In this document: positions 22,001-35,700 of the stretch, in pieces | Numbering within the stretch: the stretch's first letter is position 1 | Layout of the letters: every line of letters begins with the position of its first letter | DNA from: Malurus cyaneus samueli | Taxonomy: Eukaryota; Chordata; Aves; Passeriformes; Maluridae | Reading direction: 5' to 3' | Length of the DNA stretch: 64,000 nt | Assembly: GCA_009741485.1 (NCBI GenBank) | Contig: CM019216.1 | Coordinates: 48,646,607-48,710,606 of the forward strand | Notes under the pieces: generated by a model | The model's database searches: none | What the model was told of the DNA's origin: nothing | The model's input: the letters and a program-made list of their open reading frames with translations, nothing else | Program-made: the position numbers and the translations under genes

Positions 22001-25000
22001 AACCAAGATATCTGTTGCTTGGAAAGAAGTCTGTCATATTTTCAGACGTCAGAAAGCAAGGTGATGTGCTGTGAAGTTACCTAGTTTTGGATGGTGTCAC
22101 TTAAGCAAGTCTGTTGGCCTGTCTGTTTATATCTTGTATCCAGGACCTGACAGGATTTTAAATGTTTCAACAGATTGCAGATGGCCAAAGAGAGCTCATC
22201 GAATCCTACAGTGTAAAGAAGAGACACTTTATTGGAAATACAAGCATGGATGCCTGCTTGTCTTTCATCATGGCAAACCATGGGAGAGTAAAGCCAAATG
22301 ATATTGTATATGATCCATTTGTTGGAACAGGTATATTTTTTTTCTCAACTGGTGGGAAAAACTGGAAGATTGTGTTAGTACTTGCTCCACTCTTCTACCT
22401 GGTGCCATGGCTTCTGGTGCTCAGTTGGTATTTGAGACGATACCAAAGGCAAAATGGTGTTTATAAAATGAGTGGTTTGTTAACCTGAATAGGATTTTGC
22501 GGGAAGGAAACCAACTTCCAAATACATAAATAGTTTATTTTGCACTCAATCCATGTATCATGGACTGCTTAAGATCAAAGTGTCCATGAACTGGAATTTG
22601 GCTAAAGCACTTCCTGCAGTCACTTTCAGGATATTACGAAGAGCAGCGTTTTAGCACTGGCTCTTTAGAGGAATGCTGAGGGCACTTCTGGTCTTACAAC
22701 ACAGCAGCAATAGTGAGGTCATAGCATTCAATGAGGAACACTGTTGTGGCGTTACAGCCTGTCTTCAGGATAATATTTCTCGCACAAGGTATCCTTCCTC
22801 AGCTGAGCTCTTCTGACCTTAGCCAGGAGGGGGAGCTTTTATTCCATGTACTACTGTGCGTGGCATAGAAGTACTTTTTGCCTCAGAAAAACTAAGCTGT
22901 ATGTGAAGTAGCTGATCTATTGTGTCAGGTTATATGCTCAGGTATATAATTACACCAGAGTATATTGTGTTAAGCTACATATAGTAGGTTTCTCAAAAAT
23001 ATAACAAAGGCTGTGTTCTGACCTGGATTTTAGAATCTTAGAATACAATCATAGAGCATCCTGAATTTGAAAGGACCCACGAGGATCATCAGAGTCTAGC
23101 TCCTGGCCCTGCACAGGACAACCCCAAGAGTTAGACCATTTTTTCTTGAACTCTGTCGGGCTGGTGCTGTGACCACTTCCCTGGGGAGCCTGTTCCAGTG
23201 CTCAGCCACCCTCTGGGTTAAGAACCTTTTCCTGATAACCCAGCTTAAACCTCCCCTGACACAGATTCAGGCCATTGCCTCAGGTCCTGTCTCTGGTCAC
23301 CACAGAGAAGAGATCAGTGCCTGCCCCCCCTCTTCCCCTCACAAGAAGGTTGCAGACTGCAGTGGGGTCTCCCATCAGTGTCTCCTTCTCCAGGCTGAAC
23401 AGACCAAGTGACCTCAGCCACTCCTCATACGGCTTCCCCTCAAGGCCCTTCACCATCCTCATTGCCCTCCTTGGATCCTTTCTAATAATTTAATCTCTTT
23501 TTTATATTGTGGCCCCCAAAACTGCCCCCAGCACTTAAGGTGAGGCCACCCCAATGCAGAGCAGAGCGGGACAATCCTCTCCCTTGCCTGGCTGGTGATG
23601 CTGTGCCTGATGCACCCCAGGACAGGGTTGGCCCTCCTCGCTGCCAGGGCACAATGGCTCATGTTCAACTTGCTGAACTTTATTCAAGATGACCACGTGT
23701 GAGATGCATAGATTTTAAAATACTTGCATTGAGGGGAAGTTGAAGATAATTGCAGAGGTCACTGTAGAGAAGTTAGGGAGAGAGAAGACAATACTAGTAA
23801 GGTCACTAGTAGAATAAACTCTTACTAGCATGTGCCAACGAAAATAGACATATAACATTATACAGAAGGGTTTGGTGAGCTCTGTTTTTATCTTTTTTTT
23901 TTTTTTGCATAGTATCTTACAAAATTATCTCTTCTTCCTTGTGCTTGTCCTTTGAAAGGTTCAGGAAATTCTGCTACTTACCTCTTTCAGCATTTGGCAC
24001 CTATGGCTTTTTGTCTAAGTATAAATTCTGCTAACTTAAATTATGAAAAAGAATCTCTGAGAGTGTTTTTTCTCTTGGGAGCGAAATTGAGGAAAAATAG
24101 GAAGGATAAAGACAGAAGAAAAAGAATCACGTACGAATGGTTAAGCTCTAGAAATTCAAGATAAATGTTGTGTTTCAGGTCAAAAAGTTTCATATACAAA
24201 ATTCTCCTAAATTGTCTAGTGGTTTGAATTACAATTTAAAAAAATGTTTGGCTCTAGACATTTGTGATATAAAGGCTAGAGATTAAAGAGGACACTGGAG
24301 ATACTGAGCTGCATGTCATTTGTCAACATATAATGTCAATATTTATGAGTAAATAACAGTGTTTTTTTCATTTCTGTTGAGTAAACCTCAGGAATTTCAG
24401 TTGTCTCTTGAGGACCTTTAGAAGATTTTCAAGATTGTCAGTACAACACTGCCCTGTCACTGGTGTTTCTGGGAAGTAGTCTGGAGTTTAGAGTGATGCA
24501 GTGATTTTGAGCTGATGGGTTTGAAAAAATATATTCAGGATCTGGGGAGCATTTTGAAGAACTGCACTTCAGATTTCTTTATTGGTGCAACTTTGTTACC
24601 TGGCTGGGTTTCTGCCTGATTTTTTACATTGGAAAGTAAATAGTACCAAATCAGAATGGCCTTGCAAAGTGGTTCTTGCTTGTTGGAAACAAACTATTTT
24701 TTGCTGTGTATGCCAAATCGCAAGTCTTTCACATTAGTATAAGAGTGGACAATTGGCATTTGTCCTTGGAATATAAGCTGCTCTTTGACCAGGCTTACTT
24801 TTAGGAGACTTGATTTCCCTTTTTATTGTAGAGCAGAGCTGGAACGGCCAAGATTGTGTTTCTATAAACTGTTTAGATACTCTTTCCTCAGTGTTGGGAG
24901 GAAGGAAACCTGGAAGCTTCTGAAAAAATAAATCAAGTCTTTCACCTGAATGTTTTATGTTTCATCCTGGATAGTCGGTTCAGTTTATCTCAATAATTTT

Positions 25001-28000
25001 GTTGATGGTTCCTTTGGAAGATACTTGTGGTACTGCATAGTTGAAAAATGACAGGATATTTTTCTTTGACATCCTGGAGGACCAGACTTCATCTGTGCTG
25101 AAGAGGTGAAGGAATAGTGTATGATAGAGAGGCCTGAAGTTTGGTGCCACCATGAAGCTGCTAAAAGTCACCAGGGACAGTGTGATTCCCTGATTAATCC
25201 TTTTTATGCATCTGTTGCATATAATAGATCAAAAAGGCTGGCCATATAAGAGTATTTAAGTGTTCATGCCCCTTCTGTGTGAGCACAATTAAACGAGTAC
25301 AAGCTGAGATTTATTAAATCTGTAAGTTTGTGATTTCCAAGCTTCATTTTTTTTTTTGCCTGTGATTAAAAATATTCTTAGATGGGCAAAGGATTTTTTT
25401 CTTACTCTTTTTATAGGACTGGGTGGTATGCCATACTTGGGGTCAGGGCTAGCTAAATTTGTCTTGACCCTCTGGATGTACTGCCCATCTGTTCTGAGGG
25501 ATTGCAGCCAAGAAGGGAAATGGGTGATTCCTTTGGGGTGAGTAACCTTACTTTTCCCTGATCCGTTTCACAAGAAAAAGCAGAGGCATTTTAAAGGTTT
25601 CTTTATTCTCACTCACCTTTGGTTTTGGTAGAGTTTGTTACCATATGGTGTAGAAGTTACCTGGTGCACACAGGGCACATTAGAGTTTGTTGGTGCTGCA
25701 TGGGTGGCTCAGGGCAGTGCAGCCAGCTTGTACATTGTCAGCCCTACATCCTGCACCAGTCATCCCCTTTATTTAGCGGGACTGTTGACATCAGTGGGGC
25801 TCACAGCCTTGTTCTCAGTTGCTGTTCTGTTCTAAACCATTCTGGTAGCTACAGACCTCTTTGTTAATAACTTGGGCACACAGGTATCTGGTCATCTTCT
25901 GAAGTCTGTCCATTGCTTCATTTGGAAGCTCTTAAGAGATAATGTCATTTATTCTTTTCTGTTCAGCTATTGTCATTTTCAAGAGGAAATCACATGGTTT
26001 TTTGGTAGAGTTTTTTTTTTTTAATTAGGAAGGTGGGTCACAATAGCCGCAATTAGCAGTCACAATTAAAAAAATACTGGTTTTATTACAGAATAAGTAC
26101 ACTGGTAAAACTGACAAAACAGGCAGCATACTCAGAGATGAATGCATTTATATGTAGTTTTCACACTTCAATTACAGAAACTTTTTTAATATTTATGTTT
26201 ACACTGCGGGTATTTACATTTGTGAGGCTCTTGACCATTATTTCTTACAATATGGGAATAGCCACCTTATACAAGTTTGATTTTTACACAGTTAAAAGCA
26301 ACGGGCTGTGAGAACAGACACAGTAGAACTGCCATTTGTTTGGTGACAATTTTTCAAATTGTGTGACAACAATTTGAAATTCTGCTCCTTGCAAAGTAGA
26401 ATCAACAGTTTTGGTTCATGTGATGCTAAAGGATCTTGCTGCTTTAAAAACCAGAAAACTGTAAACAAAACTCCTGAACAGTCTCCAGAGATAAGGAGTG
26501 ACAAAGGACATATCAAGATAAGGAAAACCATGTGTAGCAGACAAAGAACTTAGTGTTACTATTTCTGATTTTAATTACATAGTGATTCTAACTGGTTGAT
26601 AGTTTTACTTCTTTTTTTAGTGTTTTGTTTTTTTTTTTTTTTCCTTGGGTCTAGTGTGCTACTGGTGTAGACTCCTGAAATTCCTGAGGAAAAAATCCTA
26701 ACACAGGTAACATTTAGGACAGAAGTTTATACTTTTCTCTTTTCTCCCATGTATAGGTGGCCTTCTAATCTCCTCAGCACATTTCGGAGCATATGTGTGT
26801 GGTACTGATATAGATTACAACACAATCCACGGATTAGGTATGTTATGTATTTCTAAGCCACTGAAATCTTGCTCTTTGGAATTTAAGAGTACTGATGTTA
26901 GCAGATGATACTTAGCGGACTTTAAGGCAATGATAATCTTCACAGGATTTATTTGGTCATGCATATTTTTATTCACCTCTTTATATGTATGCTAGTCAAG
27001 ATACTGTCTTACTTTTAAGCAGGAAATATTTTTTAAAAAGAACACTGGAAACCAAAACAAAGTTCCAAATAATAAGTACACAGCTGTGTGCTCTTTTAGC
27101 CTGTGATGTGGGAATTTCCTCATAACGTAACCCAGGAACTCTTATTTTCATTCTTACTTCCCTGAAAATACACAAATCATATTTGACGTAGTGGACAGGG
27201 TTGTGACTGGTGGACGGAGAGAGCATCTTGCAAACTAACCTTTTTGTAAATGTGTTCTTTGACACCCTATGCAGCAGATAATGCAGCTGAACTTTTCTCA
27301 CATATTTTTGTTTTTCCTTACTACTTGTGAAATTTATTGCAAGTACTTTTGACAGGGTTTTTTTGTGACATTTAATTATTTTCCATGAATTTAAATGGTA
27401 GAGTATATGAAAAGTTTTTCTTCCAGAATAGTTTCTTGTTGAGTATGCTTTTTTACCTATTCTATTCCCCTTCCCCTCCCAGGCAAGGCAAGCAGAAAGA
27501 ACCAGAAATGGAGAGGGCCAGATGAAAATATCAGAGCTAATCTCCGACAGTATGGTTTAGAGAAATACTACCTCGATGCACTTGTTGCTGATTCTTCAAG
27601 ACCAATATGGAGAAAAGGGATGTTGTTCGATGCAATCATTACAGACCGTAAGTTTGTTCCTGCCTGTTGTTGCCCAATAACAGTGACTAAAACATTATTG
27701 CCTATGTCCATTGATTAAATGTCTGGATGAGTGGAAACTGGTTTGCAGTTTCCGTGTTTCCAGAGGTTATTCTTGGGAGCAGCATTATTGAAATTGGATC
27801 TGCATTTGATGTCCCTGCATTTATTTGAAGGATAGTTATAAGTGTGTAACAAAACTGGCAGTGACGCCTCTTTTCATGGAGAGAATGTTATGTTCCACAG
27901 CAAAAATCAATATGGCTGAAAATCATCCTTTGAAGAAGTCTCCTTCAGCAAAAGCTAACATGATTGATGCACAGAGACTTCTTACCAGAATGGTTGATTG

Positions 28001-29739
28001 TGGTCTTGGCAGCACCTTGGAGTCTGCCATGCATCTCTGATGGACTGCTGGAGACTTACGTTGAGTGCTTATTGTAGTGCTTCCAAAGAGAAATTTTAAT
28101 GTGTTTCCAATATACTTAACTAATGGAAGCAGGAGCAGTCTGAAAGAATCCTCTGCTCTTTTAGGAACCTAGGTGCTAAACACTATTTGTCTTATATGAG
28201 ACGGAAAAGGAATCAAGGGAATAAATGAAAGATCTTGATACAGTAATTTCTGATCTCAGGTGCTGGCTTTTAAAATGACACATTCATATTAGTTAGGAAT
28301 GGGGACTGTGACTTTTCTTTGTGGATTGCTTAGTAATTTTTTTTTGTCTGGCAACAAGACAGTGTAGAGTATTAATATGGACTTAGAACTGAGTGGGACA
28401 CAATTTGTAGAACTTCTGTAGTGTTTACATTGATGCTTCCATGATGCTGAAACAAGTCTCCCAAACTCAGATGTTTTGAACATGAAATAAGTATGTTATG
28501 CTACTAGAAATGTGCAAAACAATGTATGAGAAAAAGCAGTCTTTGGTTCTTATGTGTGAGAATTACCATTTGTGTAATGTGCTGACAAGAAATTCCAATG
28601 TATTTCATTTCATTTTTGAAAAAGGTTAGTTAAGTGCTATGGCGCTCATATTTGTGTCCAAATAAAAAAGATGGGGTTATTTATTACCTGTTGAAAAGTT
28701 AAAGAACATTTTTTAACAAGCAAAATAGGAAGGCATTGTCCTACGTGTGGTGTAGAACATATAGGTTGGTAGAAGCCCTTACAGCTGAAGGTCTTTCTTT
28801 GAAACAGTTTTAAAATAACTTTTTGGAGCAGGAAACTTTCAATAGATAGTGAGGAAACTTCCCTGCAGACTTTTACTTTATAAAAGCTTTCATTTTTGTT
28901 TTAAACTTTGTATAAGCCACAGTTTGTGCACTTTTGTGTATGTGTGGTGTAATTGTATGTTGTTTGGACAAAGGATGAGGTTCTCATCTCTGTGCTTTGC
29001 TTTTGCTTTGTCTAGCACCATATGGTATCAGAGAAGCCCCTCGCAGAATGGGATCACAAAAGGAAACAGTTAAGTCTGTTGAAAGAAGGTAGGGAAGTGT
29101 TTCGTCTGTGGTAGAATATAAATATCTTCATGGAAACTTGGTTACAGTTTTAGAAACTTTTATTACTTCTTGGTTGGCTGTCAGCAGTTTAAAAAATGGT
29201 AGCAATTGTAATTAAAGAAGAAAAACTCCTTTTGTTTTGTTTGCAAAACCAGTATGTCACTTCCTGGAATCTTCTTGGTGTTGTTCTCCCTCCTTATCTT
29301 TTGCATGTGTTCAGATTTTCAATCCTATTTTTCAACTCTGTGAGCCACGATTACCTTGTATTTCCTGTTCTCAGAAAGTTGTTTTTAATTCCTGCAGGCT
29401 GCAAAATCAGTCTAAAATGGAATACTTGTTACCGTAACTTTTTTCTTTTGTATTTTCCACTGCTCCTCTCTCTTCAGAGAAAGCACATCACTCTTCCACT
29501 GCCTGGCCTTCCTTGCTTTCTGACTTTTACTCTAATTCCTTTAGAAAGATGCTGTGCAAAATAACTATTGCAAACATACCTGTGGTTCTTTAAACTCATC
29601 TTTAATACATGTGGAATTCAAGGAGACAGTTAGGGGGTAACGAGAAGTCGTGTTGCTCATGGTAGAAGTTGTACTCCTGGATTATCCCAGGTAGTTTTGC
29701 AAAGCTCAGATAGTGCTTTTGAGGTTTAGTGTATCGGGG

Positions 29740-29781
<42 letters not shown>

Positions 29782-32700
29782 TATTATTATATTTATTATT
29801 ATTACTATCAGGTTTTACCTGTGCTCTTGTGTTTGTTTACACTTGTACATCTTTTGTTTAGCACAGAAAATCACTTCTTCGTTCCATCCAGTTATCATCT
29901 AAGTGACATCTTTTTTGACCTCTTGAAGTTTGCAGCAGAGTGTCTGGTGATGGGAGGAAGATTGGTTTACTGGCTGCCCATATACAGGCCTGAGTATGTA
30001 CTGTTGATTTCTGCTGTGTTGTGTCAGAATCGATACTGCATTCTCATTGTGCTTTCCTTTGGAAGCTGGAGCTTCCACAGCACCAGCACTTAAGAGTAAT
30101 GCCCAGAATTTGTATTTTAAAATTTTGTATGAGGGAGAACAGATTTTGAACAAAACTTTTGAGTGGAGGTAATTCCTGACTGTTATTGAACAGAAAATAC
30201 ATTTACATATAATTGCAATTGCATATCCAGTGGGTTGAGGTTTAAGCTTAGACAGTTAAGCTTTCAAGGTGCAGATACATTTCTAAGGCAATAGGAGCAA
30301 GGCTGGTATTAGTGTATATTTCTGCTAGAGTAGTTGATAGAGATGTGTGACAAGATGCTGTAAAGAACATCCTTGGTTCTTTGGGTTATAGCACTACTAA
30401 TTTAGCTCTCTTCTGAGAAATAGAAGTCAAATGACCGAGAGATGGCAGTAAGAGGCAGGAAGCATCCGGGAGCAGCCCTGTTAGGGACGAGAGAGGCCAG
30501 CAGAGACTGCGGGATCCAGTCTGCTCGGTAGTGCTGCCTGGGGTCAGAACTGAGTTTATAAGGAAAAACAGCTGTTTGTATGCCTTAGTTCAGCATCTCT
30601 TAGATTAGAATTGAGGGTTTTTTTATTTTGTTTTTGTAAAAATTTTTCACTCTAAAGTGAGGAGTTGATGTACAGTAGTGGTTTCAAGGTGTCTTCCAGA
30701 TACACATGTGCTCTGAAGGTAGTTTCTACAGTGTGATGTATTTCTGTGTACAGTCATACTATGCTGATATATATTCCCTGGTTTCACCATAGAAATGGCT
30801 TGTAATAGCCATATGTTATTTTGAAAATTTGGAAATCAAAAGTAGCCATTTCTGTTGCATGCTTCTGTAACAGGAGAGTGTACTTAGTAGTTTGCATTTT
30901 TTAGTAAATGATAGAGTTGGTATCATAGGCCTTTTTTCTTGTAAGACAATTCTCAGACAAAGTAATGAATGCCACTCATAGTATTATAGCTAATTTTCAT
31001 GTCAGTAAAATCTGTTTGGGATTACTGAATTTACTCTGTTTGTCAAGATATCAGAGTTTTTCTGTCTGCTCATTGAACTTTGGTAAAAGCATGCTTCCTC
31101 ACTACAGCCGTGTAAAGTGTTTCGCTTCCGATAACTTGGTTCTGCAAATTAGGGATCAACTTTAGCTGCTGTTCTGGGGAGGTCTTTTTGAAGTGAATTT
31201 GTACATCCAACTATGAATTGAAGCACTAAAGTTGCTAGAATTAGCATGGAATATTAGGATAGTCACTGTATTTTCAGCTGTAATCATGAACGTGTGGACA
31301 TTAAAAAAAGTAAGTGGTGTGAAAAAATAGTCCTTGGCAACACCCGCCTTCGGTTTCATTTTTTGAGATCTTTGTATGCTACCCTTAAATTAAAGCTGAA
31401 ACTGTATTGAATTGGATGACCACTTGTGGTTAAAACCACTGTTTCTGTATTTCTTACTTGTTTCTGAGTTTTACCTGAAAAAATGTATAAATACATGCTT
31501 TAATGTTAGCAGTAAAGGCTTTTTAACAAAGTGATAATGATCTCTCCCTCTGCAAGATAGCATCTCACTCGAAAGTTTACTCTTTCAATCTGACATTGAA
31601 ATCATTGTTAAGTACAAATTCTTCTAATTCCATTACAGCCTTCTGTATGATTATGGAGAGAGACTTCTAAAATATTACGGCAGAACTCCTACCTTTGTAA
31701 GAGAAAGAGACAGTTTGGTGGTACTGGATGCATCAAAACTCTCGTGTAATAGAAAAAGCACTTGAGAATTAATCACCTTTGTCAAAAGCGTGTTCTGACT
31801 TCACCTAGTAGAAGCAGATACTTGTTTCTACACAAGAAGTGACTGAGAGATTGCTTTGCTCCAAAATTTCAAGACCACAAAACTAAGAGGCAGTACTGTT
31901 TGAGATGTTTCTTATTTGCAGATCTGTATTTGGTATTGAGTTACTTCTTTAACAGCTCATTGTTATTTTAAGAAATACCAAGTTTTCAACCAGCGCCTAG
32001 ATGGATCCTATTTTAAGCTGTTTCATTTGACTTCTCTTTTTCCCATAGCAACAGCTTTACTTTCATTCAGAAAACCCACCTCTTTTCAGGAGAAATGTAA
32101 ATCTCCTCCCTTGTACCTTTTAAATTCAAGTCATAGGTGTTTAGTTCGACATTTCAATGTCTGACTTCTGCTGACCCCCAAGCGTTGGAGAATCTAGCAG
32201 CAGGCATTTGGTACAAAATCATAGTCCCTAACAGTGCCAGAACCCATTTTCTTTGTATTGTTTTAGTAACTATCACATGAAAGCTAATTACATAATCCAC
32301 GAATAAATTACTAATCTATGTTTCAGTTTATAGGAAGGATATGTCATGTCATATTTATCATACTAGCTAGGTCAATACTTCTTGATGCTGTAGTCCCATG
32401 CAAAGCTCTTAAAACTTTAAATTTCTCTTTCAGCATTAGGAGAAATAGAAGGATTTAAAGCAATTTAGAAAAAACACTTTTATTTAGAAAATAGTACGCT
32501 TATGAAGGGGAACATTTAGAACACTGTAACTCTTGCTTCTGTAGATAGTAGCAGTATTGGCTTATAATTATATCCTATCTGATGTTAAATGATAGTGGGG
32601 TTTCTTTTCTTGGCATAAGAAAAAGTAATTACAATGAGATAAATTTGTAACACCAAGTTTTGAAGTTCAGGAATGTCACTGTCTCATAGGAGCTGGCTTA

Positions 32701-35700
32701 GTAAGATTTGAAATTGAAATGTAATGATCTCCTTTTGAGGAGCCAGAGTAAAGTCTCTTATTACTGCAACTTCATATATGTTAACTGTGGAATATATTTT
32801 TAAAATCACAGCTCCAGCTGGGTAAGTTATTATTCCTGGTTGGCTGAGATATTTTCTCCTTGAAATTATACGGGCAGGCCCATGTGTGCCTACATTAACA
32901 TCATTTAAATACATGTGGAAAATGTGGGGGGCACTGTCTCTTGACTGTGAGGTTTCAATTTATTCTACACATTGCATGTCACAAAATGATTGGAATATGT
33001 GATGTCAAAACTCTGGAGCACCAATATTTGAATTTATTTAATCAGGCTAAAGTGCATAACAATTTTCTACTGTGAGCCTTTTTGTGAAGAGTCTGTAAGA
33101 ATTTTGTTTCAGATGCAAATCTTCCACTTCATGGGCTTACAGCACTATGAATGTTTATTTCTTCCAGATATACAGAAGAGATCATTCCCCGCCATCCGTG
33201 CCTGAAACTTATTAGCAACTGCGAGCAGATGCTTTCCAGCCACACATCAAGGCGCCTCATAACCATGGAAAAGGTGAAAGAATTCAAGGTAAGCTTGAAT
33301 TCTTGATTATATTGTATAAAATAGTAACTGTTGTGTTCGTGACTAGTTTGTGCTATTCAGCATTTGATCCTTGTTTTCTGTCACATTTTGGTTTTTATGA
33401 TCAGAGTTAGAGCTTTTGTAAAATTGAGTAGTGATTTAAGGGATGGTTCTGGTTTTGGTTTCTTCCTTTTTATTCTTCGGTTTTGGTAAACCCTTCATCC
33501 CTAAAAAGCCCCTTGACAGTGTGAAAAGGATCTTTGATCTTACAGTTATTTGTGAATCCCATCCACAGAGTCTTTGCCACAATGGCTAAGTTTCTATTGA
33601 TTTCAAAGTGTATCTCGATGCCCGAGTAAATACTAAATGTCTTTGTGGGTCTTGCAGTACAGGTAAACTTACTTAATTCTATTACTTCATTTTTAGAGTG
33701 GTACATTTTAGCTTTTGAAATAATACTGAAGTTTTGACAAATACAGCAAAGCACACTGGCTCTTTTTTTCCATTTAATTGTTTTGTGACACAGTAAATGC
33801 CTCTCCTGAGGCATTGGGACCAAGGAATATTGCATTCAGGTCTCCTTTCCATTCTTGCTACTTCTCTCACTTGATACTATTAAAAGAGATGCTAAACAAA
33901 TGTGAGGCAAATTCTTAATGAAAACACATTCAGTGAGCAAGTGTTTAGTACATTCCTTGTCAGCTGGAAGAGCTGTTTCAGATGACAGGAGATGCAGTCA
34001 GACTGCTGTGTCTGTGTGGTGCTTGCACTAATGACACAGCAGGGTTTCAGTGCTGTGTTCATAATGCTCGTGATTACTGCAGCTTTCAAGCAACACCTGA
34101 ACTTTTATAAACAGACTGTGTGGAGTTCAGCCTCGCAGCTGCCAACTTCACCAATAGCAAACCAATAGGGTAGACTATGAAAGTTTTTGACATTGCGTCT
34201 CAGCGTGTTCAGGGAGGTTTGCATCAGCAGTTTTATTGCTACCAGTGATGTAGGGTAACATATTTTAATATAAGAAATATATCCACCCTTCTGCAAATAG
34301 ATCGTTGTCATTTGTTGCTCTCCCTTTGTGCATCACCTGTTCTTCAGTACATGGTTTGACAGGTTCATGTCTGGAAATGCTTAGCTCTGAGCACCTGAGA
34401 CTAGTTGGTAGGCTTGCTGCTTAGATAAGACTGTGCAAGTGCTTGCATTCAGGATTCCAGATGTCTGTTAGATAGTTTAAAGATATCAGAACCCAACAGT
34501 TTCTGATGATGCAAAATTTCTCTAGAGAACAGAATGCATGTTGAGTCCTTAGCTGCTGCCTGCTTGGTTTAGGGCCTTCTTTTGGTGTCTAAGATTTCCC
34601 CACCTCAGTATCCCTTGCCTGGAACATGTTTTTTTCCTGTCTTAATATCCTGAGCAACCTTTGAATTGGATACTTCTGACTCACCAGATATGATCATAAA
34701 ATTCAGTGGTTTCAGTTTTCTCTGCTTTTCTTTTTCCTAAATGAAAGAGTGAATCTTTATGAATATGCCAAATATGTTTCCAGACAGTTCCTGTCTGCTT
34801 TACTAACCTGGTTTGTAACAGGCCCTCGGTTGCCTCTTAATTCAGCTTGGTGCAGTGCTTGCAAGTGGCTGAGAAATGTTACAAATCATGTTACTGTCTT
34901 TATGCAGTTCTTCGGTTTCTCCAGTGTTTGCCACCAATAAGGAATTGCAGATTTCATCGCAGATTTTGATTTCACTTTATTAAACTTTATTAACACTTTA
35001 TTAAAACTTTGAACTGGAGATTAATTCAGTCAGTTGCTGAAATTGTTTGTAATAAAAAGGAGACCAAACTCAAGGTAAAAAGTGGGTTATGTCCAGGTGA
35101 AGTATTGATCTATCATAAGAAATCATAAGCATGAAGATCAAATGTTGAATTAAAAACCTCACAAAAGTGGTATATAACTCACTGTCTGGTAAGCATCTAG
35201 TATGTTCTTTTTTAAGTTTACAAGGAAATTGTGCCAACTGGAAAAGGTTTCTTCCTGAACTCAGTGTTGATATGAAAAGGTTTTATCTGCATGTGTACAA
35301 TATGAGCAGAGCAGTTGTTTGGTTTTTAACATTTAAGGTTGTGGGTTTTTGTTTTTTTTTTTAATTACCGTATAGACAACTTTTGCCACTGTTCCTCCCA
35401 GCACAGCATTCACCCCAAAATGCACACCCACCTCTTGCTCCCCCACAGCACTTCTGCACACTGTCCCCTCAAAACCCAGGGTAGGGAGAAATGCAGCCTC
35501 AGCCCAGAGCCATATGTTCCTCCGTCCCTGTAAGGCATCCCACTTCTTTAATGCCAAGAGAGATGCCTAGAAATTATATGGTAAAATGAAACAGGGAACT
35601 TGACTGAAGGACAAACTGAGCATATGATTGCCCAGGAAGTGACTACGAAGCATCAGGCACACAAACCCACCCTGCTGAATGGGTCAAAGCATTTTATGTC

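Noticed and set aside
25435..25540. Exon-like segment in TRMT11 intron 7 between 'ctttttatag' and 'gtgagt'
   Set aside because: It would disrupt the SAM-binding loop between exons 7 and 8 and has no counterpart in TRMT11; taken as a pseudo-exon.
29713..30093. 126-codon frame with an Ile/Tyr-rich run
   Set aside because: Produced by translation of the ATT microsatellite and then the real TRMT11 exon 11 in its own frame.
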